Origin: Streptomyces sclerotialus
GTDB taxonomy: Bacteria > Actinomycetota > Actinomycetes > Streptomycetales > Streptomycetaceae
DNA length: 64,000 nt
Reading direction: 5' to 3'
Assembly: GCA_000719105.1 (NCBI GenBank)
Contig: JODX01000014.1
Span: 178,259-242,258 of the forward strand
Position 1 is the first letter of the stretch; each line of letters opens with the position of its first letter. The notes below the pieces were generated by a model, which worked only from the letters and a program-made list of their open reading frames with translations, was not told the origin of the DNA and did not search any database. Positions 16,604 through 23,995 of this stretch are shown here, piece by piece. The translations under genes and the position numbers were made by a program.

Positions 16604-16967
16604 CGGTGCAACATAACAGGGGGTCGTCTGCCTGCCCTGCCGGGCCTCCTACAAGCAGCCGTACGACTGGGACAGGCCGGAACGAAGCTGTCCCCGCTGC
16701 GTGCGCCGCTGATCGATGCGGGATCCCGCTGCACGGCACGTCGAAGCGGACAAGCGCCCTGGCGAAGGGCTCCCCGGTACGGCCGGCATGCGTCATCCGC
16801 TCGCGGACCTCCCGCAGGGTGCGCGGGCGCCATCGGGGTCGACCACGCCGGCCGTACCGGTTGCTAGGTCGGTGCACGAGAAGGCCAGGAGCAGGGAGGG
16901 GGCGCAACCTGCATCGACGGGTCGCGATTCGTTTTCGGCCACGAGCTGATCGCGAGAAACTCCCACC
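16604..16967. other. Intergenic stretch with no supportable gene
   Basis: About 360 bp with uneven composition. Short open frames exist on both strands but none resembles a family I know or has a ribosome-binding site. Both neighbours to the right are gene remnants, so this is probably decayed sequence. Confidence 0.4.
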
Positions 16968-17045
16968 GTGACTCACCACTGCTGCGATGCCATGGCGAAC
17001 GAGGTCGACCGGCACTTCGACCGGCACGACTCACCCTTCGACTGA
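16968..17045 (+). pseudogene. Remnant of a small Cys-rich DUF6980-like gene (5' end only)
   Basis: The reading frame from GTG at 16968 gives VTHHCCDAMANEVDRHFDR, then HDSPFD and a TGA. It matches the N-terminus of the short Streptomyces proteins beginning MTHHCCDAM...HPDPFDCPD. The stop codon falls exactly where the family has a conserved Cys, and the sequence right after it reads CCG (Pro) as expected before the match ends. The rest of the gene is absent. The family name is from memory of its consensus, so treat it as tentative. Confidence 0.4.
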
Positions 17046-17336
17046 CCGGGCGCCTACGGCGCCGATGCGCCTCGAGCAGTGGCGCACCAGATCGGTGGCC
17101 GCGCTCGACCAGCCGGCCGGCACCAGCCGGATGTCCGCCAGGGGGATGCCGGCCCGGCGCGATCGCGCCGACAGGCGGGCCTCTGCGAGCTGCTCGGGGC
17201 TGTACCACCGGTAACCGCTGACGGGGTCCACCCAGGCGGGGACCAGCACTCCGGCGCGGTCGTAGAACCGGAGGGCACTCACACCCAGTACGCTGTCCCG
17301 GGCCATCTCGCCAATGCTGCGTATCGCGCTCTCCAC
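17031..17336 (-). pseudogene. Truncated MerR-family regulator
   Basis: The minus-strand frame encodes a MerR helix-turn-helix: IGEMARDSVLGVSALRFYDR, then SGYRWYSPEQLAEARL and IPLADIRLV. After TDLVRH it loses the family frame. A one-base shift restores LLEAHRRR, the expected start of the coiled-coil helix, but no ligand-binding domain follows. The 3' end abuts the DUF6980-like remnant near 17,040, suggesting that one deletion joined and truncated both genes. Confidence 0.6.
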
Positions 17337-17424
17337 ACCCGGAACTCCGAGACCTGTACCAGGTCATGAGGGTCAAGCCGGCCCGGGATGCGCGGACGGG
17401 CCCATGCCTGGCGCGGACCGATTC

Positions 17425-19101
17425 TCAGCCGGGGCAGTCGGCCTCTGTGGTGGCCGTGCCCGAGCGGACCATCAGGTACCCCGACGCCCCTATCTCCGCA
17501 ACGGCGTAACGGGTGTAGGGCCAGGCGCTGCCCGAGCTCTCCCGCTGGCTCACCAGGGCCCGGCAGGCCTCACCGGCGGCCATGTCCCCCCACGTCTCGA
17601 CCTCGTTCCAGTTCCACTCCAGATAGCTCGACCACACGTACATCGCCGAGTCCGCCGGGTCGAAACCGATGGCGATGTCGTTGTGGTCGAGCGTGCGGTC
17701 GGTGCCGAGTGTTCCGCGCATGTCGTTCGTCTGCTGAATGATGTCCTTGGCGGCGCGGTCCGCGACCTGTATCTCGGTTCTGTCGGAGCTGGGGTTCATC
17801 GCCTCCGCGAGACCGGCTTCGTCCGGCTCCCAGTCGTGGCCTGTGTCCTGGTCCGTGTCCCCGTCCTGGCCGGGATGCGAGCTCTGGTCAGTGCTCGAGT
17901 CCTCGCTGCTGCCCGCGTCCGGGCCGGTGTCGTTGCCGACGGGCTGCTCCTCCTCCTTCAGGCTTCCCTCCGTAGTGCTCGCGGACGGAGCCTCCGGCGA
18001 GGGCGAGAGTGTGGACGAGGCAGTGGGCTTGTCGTCCTTGGAGTCGTCGGGCAGCAGGGCCCCCACGCCTCCGGCCAGACCGCCGATGACCGCTGCCGCG
18101 AGGACCACGGCACCCGCCAGCCGCAATGTGGAACGGCGCGGGAGTGCGTCGGGCGTGCCGGGAAGGCTCCATGCCGGATCGCTCTCGAGCGGTACGTCCC
18201 AGACTGCCGTGACCATGTCCACGACCGTGGCCGGTGCCGTGTCCGTACCCAGCACCTGGGTGGTCTGGGAGGCCAGCAGTTCCGCGCACTGCCGGGCGGC
18301 CTCGGCGGCCGAAGGGCGGTCCTCCGGCTCCTTGGACAGTGCCCTCTCCACGATCCTCCGCAGCGGACCGGGTACGCCGTCCAGGTCCGGCTCACCGGAC
18401 ATCACGCGGACCGCGACCGCGTAGGAGGCGTCGTCCCCGAAGGGCATCCGGCCCGTGGCCGCGTACGCCACGAGTGCTCCCCAGGCGAACATGTCGCTCG
18501 CGGGGCCGGCACTCCCGTCGCGGTACTGCTCGGGGCTGATCCACCCGGGGGTGCCGGATATGGCTCCGGTGCGGGTGACGCTGGTCGCGTCGGCGGCGTG
18601 GGCGATACCGAAGTCCAGGACGCGCGGGCAGGCGGGCGTGAGGATGACGTTCTGCGGTTTCACGTCCCGGTGCACCACGCCCGCGGCATGGATGTCGGTC
18701 AAGGCGTGTGCGGTGGCGCTGGCGAGCGCGTACAGGCTTCCCCCGGTGAGCGGTCCGTGCGTGCCCACATGCTGTTTCAGTGTCGGGCCGGGGACGTAGG
18801 CGGTGGCCAGCCAGGGGGTGTCGGCCTCGGTGTCGGCGGTGAGCAGCGGTACCAGGTACGGGCCGGTGACGCGGGAGGACAGCTGCACCTCGCGCCTGAA
18901 ACGAGCTCTGAACTCCGGCTCCTCGGCCTGCGCGGGATGAATCACCTTCACCGCCACGCGCGTTCCGTCGGGGGCGACGCCGGCGTGGACGATTCCCATG
19001 CCTCCGGTGCCGAGACGGCCGGCGATCCGGTACGGGCCTATGTGGGAGGGGTCGCCGGGACGAGCCGGCCGGACCCTTCCGGCGGAGCCGTTGTCACTCA
19101 C
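17425..19101 (-). CDS. Receptor-type serine/threonine protein kinase
   Basis: A 558-aa Hanks-type kinase of the PknB family. The kinase domain covers about residues 20-290: GTGGMGIVH (ATP loop), VAVKVI (Lys), VVHRDVKPQN (catalytic loop near 141) and LDFGIAH, with GTPGWISPEQ as the P+1 segment. A transmembrane helix lies near 326-350 (AGAVVLAAAVIGGLAGGVGA). The ~200-residue outer part starts with a Ser/Thr/Asp/Glu-rich linker and ends in a folded segment containing two Cys, without PASTA repeats. GTG at 19101 follows GAGGGA. The signal it senses is unknown. Confidence 0.92.
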   Translation of the reverse strand: MSDNGSAGRVRPARPGDPSHIGPYRIAGRLGTGGMGIVHAGVAPDGTRVAVKVIHPAQAEEPEFRARFRREVQLSSRVTGPYLVPLLTADTEADTPWLATAYVPGPTLKQHVGTHGPLTGGSLYALASATAHALTDIHAAGVVHRDVKPQNVILTPACPRVLDFGIAHAADATSVTRTGAISGTPGWISPEQYRDGSAGPASDMFAWGALVAYAATGRMPFGDDASYAVAVRVMSGEPDLDGVPGPLRRIVERALSKEPEDRPSAAEAARQCAELLASQTTQVLGTDTAPATVVDMVTAVWDVPLESDPAWSLPGTPDALPRRSTLRLAGAVVLAAAVIGGLAGGVGALLPDDSKDDKPTASSTLSPSPEAPSASTTEGSLKEEEQPVGNDTGPDAGSSEDSSTDQSSHPGQDGDTDQDTGHDWEPDEAGLAEAMNPSSDRTEIQVADRAAKDIIQQTNDMRGTLGTDRTLDHNDIAIGFDPADSAMYVWSSYLEWNWNEVETWGDMAAGEACRALVSQRESSGSAWPYTRYAVAEIGASGYLMVRSGTATTEADCPG

Positions 19102-19349
19102 AGATGGTTCCCTCGTTGCGCGGCCATGGACCGTGTTCGGCGCGGACCAGCTTATGCCTGGCAAGTGGTCAATGAGGTAAGGGGGTTGAGCTGGGACTGG
19201 AGAAGCGTGAGTGCGAGTGGGCAACCCGGTTGTGTGGGGAGCCGAGTCCATGATCCGCATACTGGGCCCGGGAGCGATCGACCTCGTCGACAACGTCCAC
19301 GAGCACCCGGGCGGTCGCGCGCCCGGGTACGGCGGGCCACCGTCACCCG

Positions 19350-19550
19350 CGCCGGTACGCCGAGCTCGCGGTCGCCGACCGCCGCACCCTGCTACTGGGC
19401 AGCGCCGACCCGACCGGGTCCGCGGCCCGGCGGAACATCGAGGCGGGCGTGCTGGTGAGCGGCGGGGAAGCGCCACGGCGCGCGGCCGAGCGCATCGTGG
19501 AACTGCAGCGCCGGGGCGTACCCGAGCCGCTACGGACGGGTGACCGCTGA
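19350..19550 (+). pseudogene. 3' remnant of a phospholipase-D-like (DrmC-type) gene
   Basis: One frame reads RRYAELAVADRRTLLLGSAD, then ARRNIEAGVLVSGGEA and RAAERIVELQRRGVPEPL up to a stop at 19548. This matches the C-terminal HKD half of PLD-like proteins of the DrmC type, whose consensus is HAKLVVADRRxLLxxSANLT. Both catalytic positions are altered (RYAE for HAK). No intact 5' part exists; a possible upstream piece near 19250 is in another frame. Confidence 0.45.
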
Positions 19551-19592
19551 GGCAGGAGTGTGTCTGCGGGGCACCCGGGGCACTCGGGCCCC

Positions 19593-20885
19593 ATGGACGT
19601 ACTCACCCGCCCCTTGCTCGACCGCACCCTCTTCGCCCTGGCCGAGGGCTACGCCTGGCTGCCGAACCGGATGCGGGAGAGCCGGGACCACGTGGTGCGG
19701 ACCCGGCTGCTGGGCGGGCCCGCGGTGGCGGTCCGCGGTCCCGACGCGGTGCGGTTCTTCTACGACGAGCGGCATGTGCGGCGCCATGACGCGCTGCCGG
19801 AACCCGTGGTCGGGACGCTCTTCGGGCACGGGGCGGTGCACACGCTCGACGGGGAGTGGCACCGGGCCCGGAAGGAGCTGTTCCTGCCGCTGCTGGACGC
19901 CGGCCCGGTCACCGGTCTGGCCGAGGAGGTCGGCGCGGCGTGGGACGAGGCCGTGCGGGACTGGGGCGGGCGGTCCCGGGTCGTGCTGTTCGACGAGGCG
20001 AGCGTGGTGCTCACGCGTGGGGTGTGCCGCTGGGCCGGAATCCCGCTCGGCGACGGCGACGGCGACGGCGATGGCGATGGCGATGGCGAGGTCAAGTCGC
20101 TGGCCCGGGATCTGGTCGCCATGGTGGACGGGTTCGCCACACTGGGGCCGCGGCACTGGCGTGCCCGGCGTGCCCGCGGGCGGCAGGAGGAGCGGTTCGC
20201 CCGGCTGGTGCGGGACGTGCGCTCCGGTGCGGTCGAGGTGCTGGAGGAGCGCATGCTCGGCCGGGTGGCCCGGCACCGTGACGGCTCGGGCGAGGTGCTG
20301 GAGCCGGAGGTGGCCGCGGTGGAGCTGCTCAACGTCGTCCGGCCCACGGTCGCCGTCAGCTGGTTCCTCGCGTTCACCGCGCACGCGCTGGAGCTCCGGC
20401 CGGAGACCAGGGAGCGCCTGCGGAGCGGTGACGCGGCGTACGCCACCGCGTTCGCGCACGAGGTGCGGCGTTTCTATCCGTTCGCCCCGTTCCTCGGCGG
20501 GCGGGCCGTCGGGGACCTGACCTGGCGGGGTGAGCCGATCCCGGCCGGGGGCATGGTCGTCCTGGACGTGTACGGGCAGAACCACGACGAGGAGCTCTGG
20601 GGCGATCCGTACGCCTTCCGCCCCGAGCGGTTCCTGGAGCGGCCGGCCGAGCGGGACGAGCTGATCCCGCAGGGCGGCGGCGATCCGCGGGCCGGACACC
20701 GGTGCCCCGGGGAGAACGTGACCGTGGGGCTGCTGGAGAGCCTCGCGGTGCGTCTGGCGCGCCTCGACTACACCGTACCGGCGCAGGACCTGACCATTCC
20801 GCTGCGGCGCATACCGACGCGCCCGCGCAGCGGCTTCGTCGTCATGGGTGTGCGAGGGTCCACCGGGCGGCCGGCCGCGGGGTGA
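19593..20885 (+). CDS. CYP152-like cytochrome P450 (fatty-acid peroxygenase type)
   Basis: A 430-aa P450. The heme ligand lies in GHRCPGE (Cys near 370), within IPQGGGDPRAGHRCPGEN. ExxR is EVRRFYPF. In the I helix it has NVVRPTVAVSW, the Arg-Pro that replaces the acid-alcohol pair in CYP152 peroxygenases (P450 SP-alpha, BS-beta, OleT). These use H2O2 to hydroxylate or decarboxylate fatty acids. The N-terminus (LLDRTLFALAEGYAWLPNR) aligns with that group from ATG 19593; GTG at 19560 is an alternative start. A run of GD dipeptides (residues ~153-166) encoded by a hexanucleotide repeat is unusual. Confidence 0.88.
   Translation: MDVLTRPLLDRTLFALAEGYAWLPNRMRESRDHVVRTRLLGGPAVAVRGPDAVRFFYDERHVRRHDALPEPVVGTLFGHGAVHTLDGEWHRARKELFLPLLDAGPVTGLAEEVGAAWDEAVRDWGGRSRVVLFDEASVVLTRGVCRWAGIPLGDGDGDGDGDGDGEVKSLARDLVAMVDGFATLGPRHWRARRARGRQEERFARLVRDVRSGAVEVLEERMLGRVARHRDGSGEVLEPEVAAVELLNVVRPTVAVSWFLAFTAHALELRPETRERLRSGDAAYATAFAHEVRRFYPFAPFLGGRAVGDLTWRGEPIPAGGMVVLDVYGQNHDEELWGDPYAFRPERFLERPAERDELIPQGGGDPRAGHRCPGENVTVGLLESLAVRLARLDYTVPAQDLTIPLRRIPTRPRSGFVVMGVRGSTGRPAAG
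20049..20090 (+). repeat. Hexanucleotide repeat inside the P450 gene
   Basis: Six copies of GGCGAY followed by GGCGAG, encoding alternating Gly-Asp. The first three units end in C and the next three in T, so it looks like expansion in two steps. Changes in copy number would stay in frame. Confidence 0.8.
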
Positions 20886-21306
20886 ACGGCCGCGGTACGC
20901 CGGCCGGCTCCGCAGTGATGACCGGGAGACCCTCGCCGATGACGGCATCCGGGTGCGGACGCCGCGGCGCGCTGCGACCGGGTGAGCCGGGGCGTGGGCA
21001 CGGCCGTGCGGCGTACCGAGGGGAACGCCCGTCGCCGTACGACGCGCACCGCCGTCCTGCGCAGATCGCTCGGCCGGACGGGGCCGCGCCGCGCACCGGT
21101 CCACGCGGGCGGCCGCGTACGCAGGGCGTCGTCACCGCCGTGGGACCGGCCCGCCTGGACGGCCACCGGCCGGCGGGGCGGTTGAACGCCGGACCGGGAT
21201 CGCCGCCGCCTGCCGCCGGGCGACGCCCCGTTATGGGGCAGGGGGGTCGGGTACTGGCTCGCTGGACCCGACGGCCGTCGGGGTCAACCGAGTTCAGGAG
21301 GGCACG
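20886..21306. other. Intergenic region, no gene seen
   Basis: About 420 bp of very high GC. Frames are open only through composition; no start with a ribosome-binding site and no recognisable protein. The last ~30 bp carry the AGGAGG of the next gene. Confidence 0.4.
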
Positions 21307-21609
21307 ATGTCCGCTGCATCGTCGGCCGGATACCCGGAGTCCGGCGTACCCCGGACCACATACACCGGGGAGCGGGTGACCGAGGAGACGAAACCCGCGT
21401 ACAAGACCACGGAGCTGATGGTGTTCGTCGCGGCGGTGATCGCGGTGCTCATCGCATCCGCCGTCGTGGGGGATGACGCGCGCGGGATCGACCGGTTCCC
21501 GGCGGACCAGGCGTGGCTGTACGTGACGCTGCTGGCGATCGGTTACATGATCAGCCGGGGGCTGGCCAAGTCCGGCGCCCGGGGCAGGAACGACGGCTCC
21601 AGGATGTGA
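21307..21609 (+). CDS. Small two-helix membrane protein (100 aa)
   Basis: A 100-aa protein with a polar N-terminus (MSAASSAGYPESGVPRTTYT), a helix at about 39-58 (LMVFVAAVIAVLIASAVVGD), a second helix near 71-86 (WLYVTLLAIGYMISRGL) and a basic C-terminus. AGGAGG lies 5 nt before the ATG. This layout is common among short Streptomyces membrane proteins of unknown function. A terminator hairpin follows 18 bp after the stop, so it forms a single-gene unit. Confidence 0.8.
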   Translation: MSAASSAGYPESGVPRTTYTGERVTEETKPAYKTTELMVFVAAVIAVLIASAVVGDDARGIDRFPADQAWLYVTLLAIGYMISRGLAKSGARGRNDGSRM

Positions 21610-21626
21610 TCCGTCCGGTGTACCGC

Positions 21627-21652
21627 GGCCGTGCCCCGCTCGGGGCACGGCC
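21627..21652. terminator. Terminator hairpin
   Basis: Perfect 12-bp arms GGCCGTGCCCCG and CGGGGCACGGCC around a 2-nt loop, 18 bp after the stop at 21609. Confidence 0.65.
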
Positions 21653-22016
21653 GTACCGCGCTCACGTGGCCTGTGCAGAGTGCCCAGGAGCGCGCGGGCT
21701 GCGCCACTCCGGGGGCGAGACGCCTCACACGCCGCGGAACGCCCGGCTGCAGTGGGCGGGGCCGGCGCAGCCCCAGCGCGGCGCCACCGCCGACGCGGCC
21801 GGAGCCGTACGGCCGCTGCGGGCCGGTTCGCGGGCGCACTCCGCCGGCAGGCGGCGCCGGATCAGCCGGCGGACCATGAGCTCCTCGTCCTCGAACCGGC
21901 CACCGGACCTCTCCGTGCGCGCGCCGAGCGTGATCATGACGATGTCAGCGCAGTACGGAGTTCACCTTCGGACAGGTGGCGGTGCGCTCACGGAGCAGGG
22001 GCACGGGGGAGCGGGG
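21653..22016. other. Intergenic region, no gene seen
   Basis: About 360 bp between a terminator and the 3' end of the CMD-family gene. Short overlapping frames occur, for example a 70-codon one on the minus strand, but none has a ribosome-binding site or family resemblance. Confidence 0.4.
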
Positions 22017-22472
22017 TCATGACTCCCGGCGCACCGGATGCCTGCTCAGGATCGAAACCCGGTTGAACGCGTTGATGGTGACCGCCACCCAGATCACCGC
22101 GGAGATCTGGTCGTCGGTGAGGACGTCCCGGGCCGCGGCGTACGCGGACTCCTGCGCGGCGGCGTCGGACGGGGTGGTCGTCGCCTCCGCCAGGGCGAGC
22201 GCGGCGCGTTCGACGGGGGTGAACAACTCGGTGTCCCGCCAGGCGGGCAGCGTTCCGAGCCGCGCCGCCGTCTCGCCCGCGCGCAGGGCGGCCCGGGTGT
22301 GGACGTCGAGGCAGTAGGCGCAGCCGTTGAGCTGCGAGACGCGGAGGTTGACCAGCTCCACGAGGGTCCGCTCCAGCCCGGCGTCGGCCGCGGTCGTGCG
22401 CACCGCCTCCGACGTGCGCACCAGTGCGCGGTAGGCGTGGGGGCTCTGCTTGTCGACGAAGACTCTGCTCAC
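22017..22472 (-). CDS. Carboxymuconolactone decarboxylase (AhpD-like) family protein
   Basis: A 151-aa helical protein with the AhpD-type redox motif NGCAYCLDVHTRAALRAGE, where CxxC plus the following His form the peroxidase or reductase centre. The GTG start at 22472 is preceded by AAGGAG at 7 nt, which decides it over longer frames. The protein begins VSRVFVDKQSPHAYRALVR. It is divergent from the pirin gene with 94 bp between starts. The pair is likely co-regulated in redox or quinone stress (inference). Confidence 0.88.
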   Translation of the reverse strand: MSRVFVDKQSPHAYRALVRTSEAVRTTAADAGLERTLVELVNLRVSQLNGCAYCLDVHTRAALRAGETAARLGTLPAWRDTELFTPVERAALALAEATTTPSDAAAQESAYAAARDVLTDDQISAVIWVAVTINAFNRVSILSRHPVRRES

Positions 22473-22535
22473 ACCGGTACTCCTTCGGGACCGCCGCTCC
22501 GGCACCACTTGCGGGGCGATAGTTGAAAGTGAAAG

Positions 22536-22541
22536 TATCAT
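22536..22541 (+). promoter_or_regulatory. Probable -10 element of the pirin gene
   Basis: TATCAT matches 5 of 6 positions of the consensus and lies in an AT-rich island (TTGAAAGTGAAAG just upstream) inside the 94-bp divergent region. The transcript would have a leader of about 19 nt. The repeated GAAAGT next to it could be an operator. Confidence 0.4.
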
Positions 22542-22566
22542 GGGGATCGAAAGGTGGTGGTCCCCG

Positions 22567-23616
22567 ATGAGCAACGTCGAATCGAAACCGGTCGAAGTAC
22601 GGTGCGGATCCCCGGCGGACGGCAACGGCAACGGCAACGGTGAAGGCGACGGTGCCGGCGACAGCGAGCAGGTGACACGGGAGCGGGAGCCGCGGGTCGA
22701 CGTCCTCACCCCGCGCGACGTCCCCCTGGGCGGCCCGCGCGCGATGACCGTACGGCGCACGCTGCCGCAGCGCGCCCGGACCCTGATCGGCGCCTGGTGC
22801 TTCGCCGACCACTACGGCCCCGACGACGTGGCCGGCACCGGCGGCATGGACGTCGCCCCGCACCCGCACACCGGGCTCCAGACGGTGAGCTGGCTGTTCA
22901 GCGGGGAGATCGAGCACCGGGACAGCCTCGGCAGCCACGCCTACGTACGGCCCGGCGAGCTGAACCTCATGACGGGCGGGCACGGCATCGCCCACACCGA
23001 GGTCTCGACGCCGCGGACCACCGTCCTGCACGGGGTGCAGCTGTGGGTGGCGCTCCCCGGGGAACACCGGGACACGGAGCGGGACTTCCAGCACTATGTG
23101 CCCGGGCCCGTGCGGGTGGACGGCACCGGGACGATCAGTGTCTTCCTGGGCTCCCTCGCCGGAGCCGTCTCGCCGGTGCGGACCTTCACACCCCTCCTCG
23201 GCGCCGAGATCACCCTCGAACCGCACGCGTCGCTCACGCTCGCGGTGGACCCCGGCTTCGAGCACGGCCTCCTCGTCGACCACGGGGACGTCCGCCTGGC
23301 CGGCACCGTGCTGCACGCGGCGGAACTGGGCTACGTCCACCCCGGCCGCGACACGCTGACCCTCGTCAACGAGTCGGACGACACCGCCCGCACGGTCCTC
23401 CTCGGCGGCACGCCGTTCGAGGAGGAGATCGTCATGTGGTGGAACTTCATCGGCCGCAGCCACGAGGACATCGCCCGCGCGCGCGAGGACTGGGAGAGCG
23501 CCTCCGACCGCTTCGGCACCGTCGAGGGCTACCCGGGGGACCGTCTTCCCGCCCCCGTCCTGCCGAACGCCACCATCAGGCCGCGCCGCAACCCCGCGCC
23601 CGCCGCCCACTCCTGA
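22567..23616 (+). CDS. Pirin family protein
   Basis: A 349-aa bicupin pirin. The N-terminal cupin has FADHYGPDDVAG, the metal-ligand segment APHPHTGLQTVSWLFSGEIE and HRDSLGS, then GELNLMTGGHGIAHTE, giving the two His pairs and Glu that bind Fe. The C-terminal cupin lacks these residues. Pirins act as redox cofactors or quercetinase-like dioxygenases. Residues ~20-32 are a GNGNGNGEGDGAGD run from a short tandem repeat. The ATG at 22567 is chosen; an ATG at 22540 overlaps the predicted -10. Confidence 0.88.
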   Translation: MSNVESKPVEVRCGSPADGNGNGNGEGDGAGDSEQVTREREPRVDVLTPRDVPLGGPRAMTVRRTLPQRARTLIGAWCFADHYGPDDVAGTGGMDVAPHPHTGLQTVSWLFSGEIEHRDSLGSHAYVRPGELNLMTGGHGIAHTEVSTPRTTVLHGVQLWVALPGEHRDTERDFQHYVPGPVRVDGTGTISVFLGSLAGAVSPVRTFTPLLGAEITLEPHASLTLAVDPGFEHGLLVDHGDVRLAGTVLHAAELGYVHPGRDTLTLVNESDDTARTVLLGGTPFEEEIVMWWNFIGRSHEDIARAREDWESASDRFGTVEGYPGDRLPAPVLPNATIRPRRNPAPAAHS

Positions 23617-23649
23617 CCCGCACGCACGTACTCACCGAGGAGACCTTCC

Positions 23650-23988
23650 ATGAACGAGCCTTCCGCGGCGCCGACCGTCGAGCGGGTGGACGCCCGGAAC
23701 CGCTACGAGATCCTGGTCGACGGCCGGCGCGCGGGCTTCACCGAGTACCGCGACCGGGGCCCGCAGCGCGTCTTCTTCCACACGGAGATCGACGACGCCT
23801 TCGCCGGTCAGGGCCTGGCCTCCCTGCTGGTCCGCCAGGCACTCACCGACGTGCGCGAGACCGGTATGCGCATCGTGCCCGTGTGTCCCTACGTGGCCAA
23901 GTATTTGACGAAGCACGACGACTTCACGGACATCACCGATCCCGTCACGTCCGACGTCAAGCAGTGGCTGAAGGGCCGACTGGGCTGA
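23650..23988 (+). CDS. Short GNAT-family N-acetyltransferase (YidJ/Gcn5-related, 112 aa)
   Basis: A 112-aa minimal acetyltransferase of the GCN5-related N-acetyltransferase-like group: RYEILVDGRRAGFTEYRD, HTEIDDAFAGQGLASLLV (acetyl-CoA loop, Q/GxGxA type) and PVCPYVAKYLTKH at the C-terminus. Such proteins bind acetyl-CoA; substrates are unknown. GAGGAG precedes the ATG. It lies 33 bp after the pirin stop and converges on the MFS gene. Confidence 0.87.
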   Translation: MNEPSAAPTVERVDARNRYEILVDGRRAGFTEYRDRGPQRVFFHTEIDDAFAGQGLASLLVRQALTDVRETGMRIVPVCPYVAKYLTKHDDFTDITDPVTSDVKQWLKGRLG

Positions 23989-23995
23989 CAGGACG

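Noticed and set aside
19760..20520. Long alternative frames inside the P450 gene
   Set aside because: They arise from high GC. The P450 frame holds all the motifs (ExxR-type, heme Cys, RP).
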